NCBI GenBank assembly: GCA_018268085.1
Contig: JAFDXE010000031.1
Coordinates: forward strand, 1-48,247
Reading direction: 5' to 3'
Source: Bacteroidota bacterium
GTDB taxonomy: Bacteria > Bacteroidota > Bacteroidia > Chitinophagales > Chitinophagaceae
Length of the DNA stretch: 48,247 bases
Positions within the stretch are counted from its first letter, which is position 1; each line of letters begins with the position of its first letter. A model generated the notes under the pieces. The model saw nothing but the letters and a program-made list of their open reading frames with translations. It ran no database searches and was not told the DNA's origin. The translations under genes were made by a program, and so were the position numbers. Positions 27,109-38,400 of this stretch are shown here, piece after piece.

Positions 27109-27546
27109 GCATTGTAAATTCAGGTTTGAAAAACCTGGCAGCCCGGTTTTGGTCAGCAACTTATGATCAATGCCGGGTTGCTCTTTTTATAGCTATCATA
27201 ATCAATATCGTTACAAATAATCGGCACTTAATCTTAATTATTTAGTATGCCGTATTTCTGCGTTTAACCATTGTAGATTATCCCATTTCCAGGTTAATTT
27301 TTTCCTGCTATATTCTTCTTCATGTATGTCATTCCTGTCCTTAAATCCGGAATCATCGGTATTCCCGTCTTATCTGTCATTTTATTTTCAAATGTTAGTT
27401 AAAATAAATATATTCGCAGACAGATTAACAACTGCACGCATCCTATTTAGAACTAATCTTCATTCTTTAACCCACCATCTAATACGTTTACCGGTACTGT
27501 TACCGGAATTCCAGATACAAACTATACCAGATATACAATTAGATTT
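27109..27546. other. Intergenic region of 438 bp
   Basis: The left end holds a perfect inverted repeat (CAGGTTT gaa AAACCTG, 27121-27137) and the terminator-like hairpin listed below. The remainder is AT-rich, presumably the leader and promoter of the M36 protease gene, but no clear TAnnTTTG element is seen. An open frame at 27326-27550 has no recognisable features and is not called. Confidence 0.5.
27138..27189 (+). terminator. Terminator-like hairpin after the FN3 protein gene
   Basis: GCAGCCCGG pairs with CCGGGTTGC (one G-T pair) across a loop of about 26 nt and is followed by ctcttttt. The loop is long, so termination efficiency is uncertain. Confidence 0.55.
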
Positions 27547-30500
27547 ATGAAAAAACAACTACTGCTTTTCTTTGCCCTTATACTGGGCTTGTCATCATTT
27601 GCACAGGTTAGTAAAAATGAGAACCAACTGGCAATGGATCTTGTAAAGGCCAATGCCAAATCAATCGGGTTAACCGATACCGATATAAACAATGTAACGG
27701 TATCGAGTACGTACGAAACGGTGGCAGACCATTTACGTATGGTGTATCTTCAACAGACTTACAAAGGAATTCCGGTTTTTAACCAGATGCATGTACTTGC
27801 ATTCAGAAATAATAAACTGGTTTCTGTTACCGGTGGAAGAATTGATGCAATTGAAAAAAAGGTAAACAATTTATCAGGTGTTCCCCAAACCGGTCCTTCA
27901 GATGCGGTGCGTTCCGCTTTAACCGACAGAAAAATTTCATTACCATCAATGATTTTCCCATATGGCCAGTCGGGAAGTAAAACCATGTTCGGTGATATGG
28001 GCATTGCAACCAATAATATTACAGCGGAACTGGTTTGGTTACCACAGGGAAAGTCGGTAATACTCACCTGGCAGGTAGAAGTAGCCCCGCTCAAATCAGA
28101 CGATCATTGGTTGATCAGGGTAGATGCCGCAACTGGTTCAGTGCTTGATAAAAACAACTACACAGTTTATGAGCAGTTTCCTGAACCAGACCATTTTACT
28201 GGTGCTGCAGGTGAAACCGGCAATCACAATATTCAACATAACTTTTCAGTAACGGAGGGAACAAACAGCCCGTTCGTTGTAAATTCTGCCAGCTATAGGG
28301 TTGTGCCTTACCCGGCCGAAAGCCCGATTCATCCCGGCGGAACGGCAACGCTTGTTACTGATCCCTGGACGCTTGCCTCCGGGAATGCCACTTCTTTAAA
28401 ATGGAATTACGATGGAACCACCTATCACGATAGCACCCGGGGAAACAATGTTTGGGCACAGGAAGACCGTGATAATAATAATTCAACATTTGGTAAAACC
28501 GCCATATCAACTACAGGGCAGCCAACGCTAACTTTTGATTTTACGCCCAACTTTACGCAGGCACCCACTGTAACCATTAACCAGCAATATGCAACCACCA
28601 ATTTATTTTACTGGAATAATATAATGCATGACCTTACTTACCAATATGGATTTGATGAACCTTCCGGTAATTTCCAGGCAAACAACCAGGGAAGAGGCGG
28701 ATCCGGTAACGACTATGTTATTGCAGATGCACAGGATGCCGGCGGAACCAACAATGCGAATTTCTCTACACCTGCGGATGGTTCAAGACCCAGGATGCAG
28801 ATGTACCTGTTTAACACAACTACCCCTAACCGCGATGGCGACCTGGATAACGGCGTTGTATGTCACGAATATGCACACGGTATCAGCAATCGTTTAACCG
28901 GCGGACCATCAAATACTTCCTGCCTGGGCAATGCAGAACAGGGCGGTGAGGGCTGGAGCGATTATTTCGCTTTGATGCTTACCACAAACTGGGCAACGGC
29001 ACAAATTACAGACGGTGCACTTGCCCGCCCGATGGGAACGTATGTACTCAACCAGGCTACAACGGGAGCGGGTATACGAACTTATCCTTATTCTACCAAT
29101 ATGTCGATTAATCCGTGGACTTATGCTAATATGGCTTCTACCAGTGGAGAGGTACACGTGATCGGCGAAATATGGTGTATGGCATTGTGGGAGATGACCT
29201 GGGAAATGATACAGCAGGATGGTATCAATACCAATCTTTTTAACGCTGCAGGCACAGGAGGCAATTCAGCAGCATTAAAACTGGTTACCGAAGGAATGCG
29301 TTTGCAACCCTGCAGTCCCGGTTATATTGATGCAAGAAATGCGATCTTAAAAGCAGATACTTTATTTTTTGGTGCTAAATACAGTTGCGCCATCTGGAAA
29401 GCGTTTGCAAAAAGAGGAATGGGCCAGGGCGCTTCACAGGGTTCTTCTGGAAGTACCGCCGACCAGGTTGCCAGTTTTGTAAACAATGGGGGGCTTACTC
29501 TTCGTTTAACCCAGAGCGTTACTTCACAACAGGAAGGATTGAATGTTACTTATACCAACAGGGTGAGTTCAGGGGGCTGCAGTGCTATCAGCAATTATTT
29601 ACTAACAGATACTTTACCATCCAATGTTACATATGTAAGCGGCGGAACTTATAATGCTACCACAAGAGTAGTAAGTTTCAATGTTAACCTTGCGCAGGGA
29701 GCTTTACAGGATTATTCATTCACTGTACAAATAAATCCGGGTAGTTATTTTGCACCGGCCAATTTGATCAACGAAACCGTTGCATCTGCATCCATACCTT
29801 CAGGATGGGCAGCTACTACAGCAACCGGAACAACCAACTGGACAACATCAACAACACAAAGTCACAGCGCACCCAATTCATTCTTTGCATTGGATAATTC
29901 GGCAGCGATAACAGATTTCCGGTTATCTACTACAACACCTGTGGCACTGGGTGCAATACCGCCTGTGTTCAGTTTCTGGCACTATTATAATATGGAATCC
30001 GGATGGGATGGGGGTGTTGTTGAGATCAGTACGAATAATGGTACAACCTGGACAGATCTCGGTTCCAATATTATCTCCAATGGATACAATGGAAGTGTTG
30101 CCGGAACCAACCCGATTGCAGGCAGATCTGCGTTTACGGGTAACAGTGGTGGTTTCGTTCAAACAAAAATAAGTTTATTACCGTATGCCAACCAGAATGC
30201 GCTATTCCGGTTCCGTGCCACTTCAGATGACAACACCGCCGCTACAGGTTGGTATGTAGACGATATCTTCATGGCCACACAGGCTGTAGTGAACATGCGC
30301 TCTAATTTATTCAATAACCTGGGCGTAAGGATTTCGTTCATGGATACTACTACAATTATTTTACCAAGCACTTGTGTTGCCGGTTCCATCACCACGCAAC
30401 CAGCCAATACTTCGGTATGTGCAACCAGCAACACCTCATTCAGTATTGCTGCAACAGGCACATCCATTACTTATCAATGGCAGGTGAGTACAGACGGTGG

Positions 30501-33500
30501 GTCTACTTATACAAATATCAATGGCGAAACCAATTCAACACTGTCGCTCAATTCAGTAACAGTTTCATTAAATAATAACTGGTATCGTTGCCAGATCAGC
30601 GGCACCTGTACCAATGTAACCAATTCCAATGGGGCCATTCTAACCGTAAATGCACTGCCAGTTGCACCAGGTGGTGCAAACGGCAACAGGTGTAGCCAGG
30701 GAACAGTAAATATTGCTGCTTCAGCAGGTATTGGCGAAACAATCGACTGGTATGCTGCTGCATCAGGTGGTTCTGCGCTGCAAACAGCTTCGCCATCGTT
30801 TACCACACCTGTTATCGGCACAACTACCATATATTATGCTGAAGCAAGAAATACAACTACTGGTTGTGTTTCTGCAACAAGAACGGCGGTAACAGCTACC
30901 ATTAATGCTAACCCGGTTACGCCTTCAGGAACAGGAGCGGCAAGATGCGGAACAGGTGCAGTAACTATTATTGCTGGGGCAGGATCGGGAGAAACGATCG
31001 ACTGGTATAGTGCTTCAACCGGCGGATCATTGTTATCTTCCGGATCACTATCGTTCCTAACGCCAACGATTAGTAGCACAACAACGTATTATGCACAGGC
31101 AAGAAATATTTCCACCGGGTGTACATCTGTAACCCGAACACCTGTTACTGCAACCATCAATGCTATTCCTTCCGCACCGGCCGGAACGGGCGCCATAGGA
31201 TGCGGACCATCCACGCTCACTTTAACGGCAACAGCCAATGGCGGTGAAACGGTTGATTGGTATGCAAATGCAACAGGTGGAACAGCATTATCAAGTGGCA
31301 ATACTTCATTTAATGTTTCTGTGAGCAGTACAACAACTTACTTCGCAGAAAAACGCAATACAACTACCGGTTGTGTTTCGGCAACCAGAACGCCGGTTAC
31401 AGCAACCATCAATACATCTACAAACAGCACAACCAATATTTCAATTTGCGCAACAGCACTTCCTTATGTATGGAACAACACAACCTTTACTTCCGGCGGA
31501 ACGTATACAGTTGTTTTGGTGAATGCAGCAGGTTGTGATTCCCTCGCAAAATTATTATTAGACGTATCTGCAGCTATTGCAATTAAAACGGTTACCGGCG
31601 GCGGCTCCTATGTAATTGGGGGCAATGGTGTTCCGGTGGGATTAAATGGTTCCGAAACGGGCGTGAGCTACCAGTTACTCCTCAACGGAAATCCAGTAGG
31701 AACACCAGTTGCCGGAACCAATGCAGCTATCAGCTTCGGCAATCAAACACAGGCAGGCACATACACCGTATTTGCTACAACGTCTCTTTGTTCTCAATTG
31801 ATGTCGGGTTCAGCAACGGTAAGTATTATCTCTGGTCCGCCATCGCAATTTACAGTAACAGGCGGCGGAACCTATTGCACGGGCGGTGCAGGTGTTGCAG
31901 TAGGGTTAAGTGGCTCACAGGTTGGCATTAATTACCAGTTACAACGCAGTGGCGGTACCGTTAACGTTGGTACACCTGTAGCAGGAACAGGATCGGCGCT
32001 CAACTTTGGATTGCAAACCACGGCTGCAGATTATTCTGTACTGGCAACCAACCCTTCCACCCTTGCTACCGCACAAATGCTCAACAGTGTAAATGTGCGC
32101 ATCGCTTCAGGAACAAGGGCGCCTTCTGCACCCGGAGCCATCAATGGACCTGCTGATGCATGTCCTTTCATGGGCGTTTCAAACGTAACTTATTTTGTAA
32201 ACCAGGCCAGCAATGCCACTTCTTATATCTGGACAGCGCCTGCCGGTGCTACCATCATCGGCAGCAATACCGATACCAGTGTTGTGATTCAATACCCAAC
32301 AAGTTTTGTATCAGGTACATTGTCTGTTCAATCGGTAAATGCATGTTTTGGAAATGCCACGAGTTCAGCAAGAACACTGAATATTACCAGGAAGATTCCA
32401 TCTACACCCGGCGCCATAACTGCATCATTGAGCAATCCATGCCCAATTGTTGGTACGGCACAAACCGCCAGCTACAGCATCAGGCAGGTTGCTAACGCTA
32501 CCGGGTACACGTGGACATTGTCTGCAGGTATTACTTTCGTTTCAAACCTCGGTGATACAGCCGTAATTGTACAATTTGACAACGGATTTACAACAGGTAC
32601 AGTATCTGTTGTTGCTTATAATAATTGTGTTACCAGTGCTGCCAGAACATTAGCTGTTACTGCTAAAGCACCATCTACACCAGGCGCCATCAGCGGTGTA
32701 ACCAATGTTTGTGCCTTTGTTGGACAAGCAACTTCTTCTACGTATACCATTGCTGCTGTAAGCGGAGCCGGTTCGTATTTATGGACTGTTCCTGCAAATG
32801 CAACGATTGTAAGCGGACAGGGAACTACCACCATACAGGTTTCCTTCGCTACAGGATTCAGTGGAGGTGCACTTACTGTAAAATCAGTAGCAGCATGCGG
32901 TAACAGCACAGCAAGATCTATCAGCTTAACTGCAACTGTTCCGGGAGCTCCAACAGCAATCACCGGTATTAACAATGTATGTTCATTTATTGGCCAGCCA
33001 ACATCAGCAACGTATAGCATCAATGCCGTTAGCGGTGCCGGTTCCTATTTATGGGCGGTTCCTGCCAATGCAACAATCGTGAGCGGACAAGGAACTACTT
33101 CTGTTCAGGTATCATTTGCCAGTGGATTTACAGGCGGTTCTTTAACGGTGAGGTCTGTTGCTGCATGCGGAAACAGTTCGGCACGATCACTGGCATTGGT
33201 TAAGAATGTTGCTAAACCCGGGCCGATCACTGCTTCTGCAGCATCATGTCCGTCTACAACTGTAACCTACAGCATCGATCCTGTACCATTCGCTACATCT
33301 TATATCTGGTCGGTACCGTCCAATGCAACGCTTGTAAGCGGGCAGGGAACAACCAGCTTCACAGTTAGCTATAATGCAAACTTTGTTTCAGGAACGGTAA
33401 CCGTTAAATCGGTAAATAATTGTTCTACCAGTGCAGTAAGTTCACTGGCTGTATCAAATGCATCGTGTACACCACCACCGCCATTTGCTAAAAATGGTTT

Positions 33501-33789
33501 GTCGTTAAACACTACTGCTGTAGCAGAAAGCAATGAAATACTGATCTATCCAAATCCAAGTAATGGTAACTTCAGTATCAGGTTTAAAAGTGCTACTTTA
33601 AATGGAAAGGTTATGGTACAATTGACAGACATGTTTGGTAAGAAGATAAAAGAGCAGGAAGTTTATGTTCAAAAAGACGGAATGGTAAATGCATACTTTA
33701 CTGCAGGCAATATTGTATCGGGTGTTTATGAGATACGCATTGCCAACGGTAGCAACGTTGCAGTTAAAAAAGTGTTTATCACTAAATAA
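27547..33789 (+). CDS. Fungalysin-type (M36) extracellular metalloprotease with Ig/PKD array
   Basis: The 2080-residue T9SS cargo has a signal peptide (1-~19). An FTP/PepSY-type propeptide (~48-200) precedes an M36 catalytic domain (~220-650). Zinc ligands are His440 and His444 in HEYAHG with catalytic Glu441; Glu468 in GEGWSDYF is the probable third ligand. After the enzyme come a DUF11-like domain (~652-735), a MAM-like or immune-inhibitor-A-like domain (~742-915), an Ig domain (~942-1035) and three Ig-like repeats with ETIDWYA (~1038-1290). Two VTGGGSY-type repeats (~1350-1510), five PKD-like repeats (~1525-1975) and a T9SS tail (~1995-2080, ILIYPNPSNGNFSIRF) complete it. It should be made as a zymogen and degrade extracellular protein. 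The repeat array may hold it away from the cell or bind substrate. PKD copies 3 and 4 are nearly identical. Confidence 0.95.
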   Translation: MKKQLLLFFALILGLSSFAQVSKNENQLAMDLVKANAKSIGLTDTDINNVTVSSTYETVADHLRMVYLQQTYKGIPVFNQMHVLAFRNNKLVSVTGGRIDAIEKKVNNLSGVPQTGPSDAVRSALTDRKISLPSMIFPYGQSGSKTMFGDMGIATNNITAELVWLPQGKSVILTWQVEVAPLKSDDHWLIRVDAATGSVLDKNNYTVYEQFPEPDHFTGAAGETGNHNIQHNFSVTEGTNSPFVVNSASYRVVPYPAESPIHPGGTATLVTDPWTLASGNATSLKWNYDGTTYHDSTRGNNVWAQEDRDNNNSTFGKTAISTTGQPTLTFDFTPNFTQAPTVTINQQYATTNLFYWNNIMHDLTYQYGFDEPSGNFQANNQGRGGSGNDYVIADAQDAGGTNNANFSTPADGSRPRMQMYLFNTTTPNRDGDLDNGVVCHEYAHGISNRLTGGPSNTSCLGNAEQGGEGWSDYFALMLTTNWATAQITDGALARPMGTYVLNQATTGAGIRTYPYSTNMSINPWTYANMASTSGEVHVIGEIWCMALWEMTWEMIQQDGINTNLFNAAGTGGNSAALKLVTEGMRLQPCSPGYIDARNAILKADTLFFGAKYSCAIWKAFAKRGMGQGASQGSSGSTADQVASFVNNGGLTLRLTQSVTSQQEGLNVTYTNRVSSGGCSAISNYLLTDTLPSNVTYVSGGTYNATTRVVSFNVNLAQGALQDYSFTVQINPGSYFAPANLINETVASASIPSGWAATTATGTTNWTTSTTQSHSAPNSFFALDNSAAITDFRLSTTTPVALGAIPPVFSFWHYYNMESGWDGGVVEISTNNGTTWTDLGSNIISNGYNGSVAGTNPIAGRSAFTGNSGGFVQTKISLLPYANQNALFRFRATSDDNTAATGWYVDDIFMATQAVVNMRSNLFNNLGVRISFMDTTTIILPSTCVAGSITTQPANTSVCATSNTSFSIAATGTSITYQWQVSTDGGSTYTNINGETNSTLSLNSVTVSLNNNWYRCQISGTCTNVTNSNGAILTVNALPVAPGGANGNRCSQGTVNIAASAGIGETIDWYAAASGGSALQTASPSFTTPVIGTTTIYYAEARNTTTGCVSATRTAVTATINANPVTPSGTGAARCGTGAVTIIAGAGSGETIDWYSASTGGSLLSSGSLSFLTPTISSTTTYYAQARNISTGCTSVTRTPVTATINAIPSAPAGTGAIGCGPSTLTLTATANGGETVDWYANATGGTALSSGNTSFNVSVSSTTTYFAEKRNTTTGCVSATRTPVTATINTSTNSTTNISICATALPYVWNNTTFTSGGTYTVVLVNAAGCDSLAKLLLDVSAAIAIKTVTGGGSYVIGGNGVPVGLNGSETGVSYQLLLNGNPVGTPVAGTNAAISFGNQTQAGTYTVFATTSLCSQLMSGSATVSIISGPPSQFTVTGGGTYCTGGAGVAVGLSGSQVGINYQLQRSGGTVNVGTPVAGTGSALNFGLQTTAADYSVLATNPSTLATAQMLNSVNVRIASGTRAPSAPGAINGPADACPFMGVSNVTYFVNQASNATSYIWTAPAGATIIGSNTDTSVVIQYPTSFVSGTLSVQSVNACFGNATSSARTLNITRKIPSTPGAITASLSNPCPIVGTAQTASYSIRQVANATGYTWTLSAGITFVSNLGDTAVIVQFDNGFTTGTVSVVAYNNCVTSAARTLAVTAKAPSTPGAISGVTNVCAFVGQATSSTYTIAAVSGAGSYLWTVPANATIVSGQGTTTIQVSFATGFSGGALTVKSVAACGNSTARSISLTATVPGAPTAITGINNVCSFIGQPTSATYSINAVSGAGSYLWAVPANATIVSGQGTTSVQVSFASGFTGGSLTVRSVAACGNSSARSLALVKNVAKPGPITASAASCPSTTVTYSIDPVPFATSYIWSVPSNATLVSGQGTTSFTVSYNANFVSGTVTVKSVNNCSTSAVSSLAVSNASCTPPPPFAKNGLSLNTTAVAESNEILIYPNPSNGNFSIRFKSATLNGKVMVQLTDMFGKKIKEQEVYVQKDGMVNAYFTAGNIVSGVYEIRIANGSNVAVKKVFITK

Positions 33790-33810
33790 TACAGAAATCC
33801 CACCAATGAT

Positions 33811-33842
33811 AAAGGCGCAGTGTAAAAACTGCGCCTTTTTAT
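33811..33842 (+). terminator. Terminator between the M36 protease gene and the convergent barrel-like gene
   Basis: AGGCGCAGT, a short loop (gtaaaa) and ACTGCGCCT form a strong stem with T5 on the plus side. The minus-strand side ends in TTTATC and could serve the opposite gene weakly. Confidence 0.85.
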
Positions 33843-33869
33843 ATATGCCTCAATCTTTAAGCTATGTTA

Positions 33870-34583
33870 TCATTTGCCTCTCATGAAACGCGGCATTCCT
33901 GATGTGACCAGGGAAACCTGGAACTGGCTGATCTTATCTGTTGGTGCGCCGGCGAGTTCCTGGTTATCGGCACTTTTCCATGCTTTGTTTTTAAAACTAC
34001 CGATATAGCGGGCCTGCAAGCCAAAAGTGCAGGAAGGATCTTTTGTTTTCACAGTAGCTAATGCAAATCCAAGGCGATAAACGAAAAATGTATTGATGAA
34101 ATCTACCGGCCGTATTCCGTTTTGTACATCTGATGAATTTAATACAAGGTCAAAAGGAACGGCTGCATTGTCTTTAAAGAATCGGGCCTGGTAAGCCTGA
34201 ACGCCAATACCTGCCAGGGGTGCTAAAATGATTTTTTTGGAAGGGATAACATCATATCCGAATTCAAAACCAGCGCCCAGGTAACGAATGGTGCTACTCT
34301 TCCTGTCGCGGTCGCCACTCATGCTGCTGCCCGCAATAACATCAACATTTGAAGTGAAACCTTTGTATATTTTCATACAACCCAAAGAAAGCGTACCGGT
34401 TGCATCTCTCAGTTTCTTATACTCCGGCCTGTTGGCAATGCGGCTGTTAAGCCCATCAAATGCCTGGAAGCTAACGCCGATACTACGGGTAAACATCGGG
34501 TATTCCTGGTCGGGTTTATTTGTTTGCTGACCAAAGGATAAAAGTGACATAGACGTTGCTGCAATCAGAAAAGGAATTTTCAT
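33870..34583 (-). CDS. Exported hypothetical protein, possibly outer-membrane beta-barrel
   Basis: The 237-residue protein has a signal peptide (MKIPFLIAATSMSLLSFGQQ). Its alternating aromatic and small residues and Gly-rich strands (YLGAGFEFGYDVIP, IILAPLAGIGVQAYQARFF, CTFGLQARYIGSF) suit a small outer-membrane beta-barrel, but it does not end in the usual aromatic residue (ends MRGK). No family is recognised. It converges with the M36 protease gene across a shared terminator region. Confidence 0.75.
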   Translation of the reverse strand: MKIPFLIAATSMSLLSFGQQTNKPDQEYPMFTRSIGVSFQAFDGLNSRIANRPEYKKLRDATGTLSLGCMKIYKGFTSNVDVIAGSSMSGDRDRKSSTIRYLGAGFEFGYDVIPSKKIILAPLAGIGVQAYQARFFKDNAAVPFDLVLNSSDVQNGIRPVDFINTFFVYRLGFALATVKTKDPSCTFGLQARYIGSFKNKAWKSADNQELAGAPTDKISQFQVSLVTSGMPRFMRGK

Positions 34584-34824
34584 ATAGTTTAGTTTTTTTG
34601 TTTACTTACAAATAAACGACCAAAGAGGTTAAAAGGTTCGAAGGGGGAATATTGAAGTACCGTATTTAACAATAATTAAGAAATATCCGGGAACCGGAGA
34701 TCCGGAAGAATGCATAAGTATGAAAGACTACCCACAATTTTTTCAGTTAACAAATATGCAGTAACTTGTTTTTTAAATACATCTTTTTACCACTTACTAC
34801 GTATATCTATATTAAAACGCCAGT

Positions 34825-35319
34825 ATGAAAAATCTGTTTTTGTTGTTGATTGGAAGCCTTGTGGGAAGTACAGTAATGGCACAGTTAAAAACAACCCCTT
34901 TGTGCCCGGAAATTACCATTAATATTATGGAAGGGAATATCAATAATGTAATCCAGCCCAATTCAACGCAGGGATTGATTGAAAAAACTTTTCCCTGTTA
35001 CACAGGTGATGAGCCGGAAGGAGATTCATCCAAATGCGGCGGCACTGTTACTTATGCTGATAAAGACCTGGTATTTTATACCGGGAGAGATTATATTGAA
35101 ATAAGGCAGAATTTTAAAGGTAAGCTCAGTATTCCGTTATTAGGAGCCGCTCGCAGCAGCCTTTTTCAATGGCTTGGCTATCCAAAAATAAAAGATGTAC
35201 AGTGGGATGCGTTTCAAACGGCTTACGGAATTCTCATTTTATATTACGGAAGCGATAGCAAGGTGAACAAAATTCAAATGAGTACAAAGTCAGTGAACTC
35301 TATCAAACTCTGCGATTAA
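34825..35319 (+). CDS. Small exported hypothetical protein
   Basis: The 164-residue protein has a signal peptide (MKNLFLLLIGSLVGSTVMAQ). The mature part contains four or five cysteines (LCPEIT, FPCYTGD, SKCGGT, and a C-terminal KLCD), which could pair as disulfides in the periplasm. No domain is recognised. It has its own terminator, so it is probably a monocistronic unit. Not obviously related to its neighbours. Confidence 0.7.
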   Translation: MKNLFLLLIGSLVGSTVMAQLKTTPLCPEITINIMEGNINNVIQPNSTQGLIEKTFPCYTGDEPEGDSSKCGGTVTYADKDLVFYTGRDYIEIRQNFKGKLSIPLLGAARSSLFQWLGYPKIKDVQWDAFQTAYGILILYYGSDSKVNKIQMSTKSVNSIKLCD

Positions 35320-35341
35320 AAATAAGCGTCACCAATAATTT

Positions 35342-35390
35342 CAATCGGTGAATTGATAACGAAAGGTTGTTGATTCACCGATTGGTTTTT
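35342..35390 (+). terminator. Strong inverted repeat / terminator upstream of the PAS kinase
   Basis: CAATCGGTGAAT and ATTCACCGATTG form a perfect 12-bp inverted repeat with a 19-nt loop, followed by gttttt. The position 23 nt after the small exported protein gene fits a terminator. Confidence 0.75.
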
Positions 35391-35438
35391 CAATTTGTAT
35401 GTTCATCGGCGATTATCGTAAACTTCACGCTAATTAGT

Positions 35439-35446
35439 TAAATTTG
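35439..35446 (+). promoter_or_regulatory. TAnnTTTG -7 element for the PAS kinase
   Basis: TAAATTTG matches the Bacteroidota -7 consensus 52 nt before the start codon. No good -33 element at the expected spacing. Confidence 0.4.
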
Positions 35447-35498
35447 CCCTCAACCTTTTTTAGATAAAACTCATATCTTAAAATCCGGTTTTCTATAC

Positions 35499-38400
35499 AT
35501 GCAGAAGAAAAACACGAAAGGAAAAATCCGGTTCAATTTTATTGCAGCAGTTATATGCATTTGCTTTTTCGTTTTGATAACCTATCGGAATATGTTATTA
35601 ACCGAATCGGAGAGCAATTATATTAAATCATCCCTGGAAGTTTTATTGAAACTGGAAGATGTACTTACAGATGTGCAGGATATTGAAACCGGCCAGCGTG
35701 GATTTGTTATTTCAGGCGATACCCATTTTTTAGATCCTTATTTTTCCGGCCTTATCAAATTGCAGCGTGATACTACCATGCTTAAAAACTTGAACGTTGC
35801 AGATTCAAATGTAAAAAATGATCACCGGGAATTACTGGCAATGGTTGCACAAAAAGTGCAGTTTGCCAAACGTGTGGTGGAAGCAAGAAAAATATACGGG
35901 TATGATTCAGCCGCCAGCTATGTAAAACAGGAAGACGGGCTCACGCTCATGAATGATATCCGGCAACGGGTAACCACACTCGAAAACCGCGACAGGGAAT
36001 TGTTCAGGAAATCGAATTTAAAAAGAGAACAGTTGTCTCAAAAGCGTTCCTGGCAATTGTTTTCGCTTGCTATTATTTTCTTCATCATTCTTTTTATCAA
36101 TTACCGTGTGATCATAAACGATTATGATCTGCAGCAAAGAAGCCAGCGGTTATTAAAATACAATGCATCGCTTATCGGTAATATATCGGATGCGGTGATC
36201 ACCACAGATAAAGAATATAAGATCACCAACTGGAATATACATGCACAGGAAATGTATGGATATAAAGAAGAGGAAGTGCTCGGGCAAAAAGTTCATGAAG
36301 TATTTAAAATTGCCGACAGCAATAATATTCAGCCGGATATTTTACAACCCAATGCTGCACGTGCTAACTGGAAGGGAGAAGTGATTCATTACGATAAACA
36401 CAACAAACCATTGGATGTGGATGTAACGATATCAGTTATCAAGGATGTAGATGGAAACAATGTAGGCACTGTATCGGTAAACAGGAATGTTACAGAACGA
36501 AACAGGATTCAAAAACAACTGAAGCAGTTAACTACAAACCTGGAAGAAGAAGTAAAAGTAAAAGTTGCTGAACTCAATGCCGTATTTGAGCGCATCACCG
36601 ATGCCTTTATTGCACTGGATAACGACTGGCGTTATGTGTACGTGAATTCAAAAGCAGGGGAGATGCACAATAAAGATTCAAAAGATCTTATTGGAAAAGT
36701 GATCTGGGAAGTATTTCCCGATGTGGTGGAAGAACCTTTCTATTATGCATTGCAGGATGCGAAGCGCACCAGGAAATCGCAAAGACTCGAATTGTATTTT
36801 TCAAAAACCGATCGTTGGTTTGAAGACCTAATTTATCCTTCCGCCGACGGTATGTCGGTGTACTACCATGATATCACCGAAAAGAAAAAAGCCGAACAAC
36901 GTTTACTGGCATCAGAACAAGATCTGAAAATGTCGAACGAACGATTTATGCTGGTGGCAAAAGCTACGAATGATGCGGTGTGGGACTGGGATATGGAAAC
37001 AAATATTATCTGGGGAAATGAGAGTTTTTGTAACATCTTCGAAATTGACCCGGGCAATAAAACAACCTTTGAAGATTTTGTTTCAAAATTACATTCAGAT
37101 GATAAAGATGCTGTGCTTGCAAATTTTAAGCGAGCCATTGAAAATAAAACAACTTTCCTTGTAGACGAATTCCGTTTTAAAAACAAAGCGGGTGTTTACC
37201 TCACGTTGTATGATCGGGCTTACGTATTGTACAATAGCGAAGGTCGTGCGTATCGTATTCTCGGCGCCATGCAGGATATCACTGAACAAAAAAATGCTCA
37301 ATACCAGTTGATTCTGGAAAAAGAATTATCTGATTCCATCATCAATAGTTTGCCGGGAATATTCTACTTATACAATCATGAAGGACAATTTTATCGCTGG
37401 AATAAAAATTTTGAACAGGTAACAGGATACACTGGCGAAGAGATCAGTAAACTTCATCCGCTTGATTTCTTCGTAGAAGATCAGAAGGAGATGGCTAAGA
37501 AGAAAATTGAGAATGTATTCAGTCATGGTGAAGACAATATAGAAGCCGACTTTAAACTTAAAAACGGTGATACGATTCCTTATTATCTTAATGGAATGGT
37601 GATTAATTATGAAGGAGAGAATTGTTTGATGGGTGTGGGTATTGATATTTCACAAAGGGTAAAATCGCAACAGGAATTAAAAGAGAGTGAAGAAAGATAC
37701 CGTACGCTTATTGAACAGGCATCGGATGGAATTTTCATCAGCAACCAGGAAGGCGACTATGTGGATGTGAACACAAGTGCAACGATGCTTACCGGCTATT
37801 GTAAGGATGAATTGCTGAAACTGAATATGCGTGATATTCTTTTCGACAACGGCATTAACCCCGAAAAGACAACCGATATTTTAAAAGAAGTATTGAACGG
37901 GCAAACGGTGATCACGGAAAGCATGATGCGCCAGAAAGAAGGCAATATCATCAACGTGGAAATCAGTTCAAAATTATTGCCCGATGGAAGGGTGCAGGGA
38001 ATTATAAGAGATATCACCATCCGTAAGAAAACAGAAGAAGAGATTCGCATGTCGGAACATAAATACCGCTTGTTGTTTAACCAGAACCCGATGCCGATGT
38101 CGATGATCTCATTGCCGCAACGCAATTTCATCGACGTAAATGATGCGGCCATTGAATTTTACGGTTATTCAAAACAGGAGTTCCTGGAAATGAATATCAA
38201 AGATCTTCGGCCGGAAGAAGAAGTAATTAATTTATCCGACATCAGTACCTATAAGGCGGGCATCAACAATACCGGCGTGTGGCGGCACCGGAAGAAAGAT
38301 GGTACCATTGTAAAAGTGAATATCATTACACACGATATTATCAATGAAGGCAAACATGCAAAACTGGTACTGGCCAATGATATTACAGAGAAAATACTTG

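Noticed and set aside
27326..27550. 74-residue frame before the M36 protease gene
   Set aside because: Shows no signal peptide, domain or sensible composition and overlaps the protease start; treated as leader DNA.
34710..34922. 70-residue plus-strand frame overlapping the small exported protein
   Set aside because: Shadow of the 34825-35319 gene in another frame, with no recognisable features.
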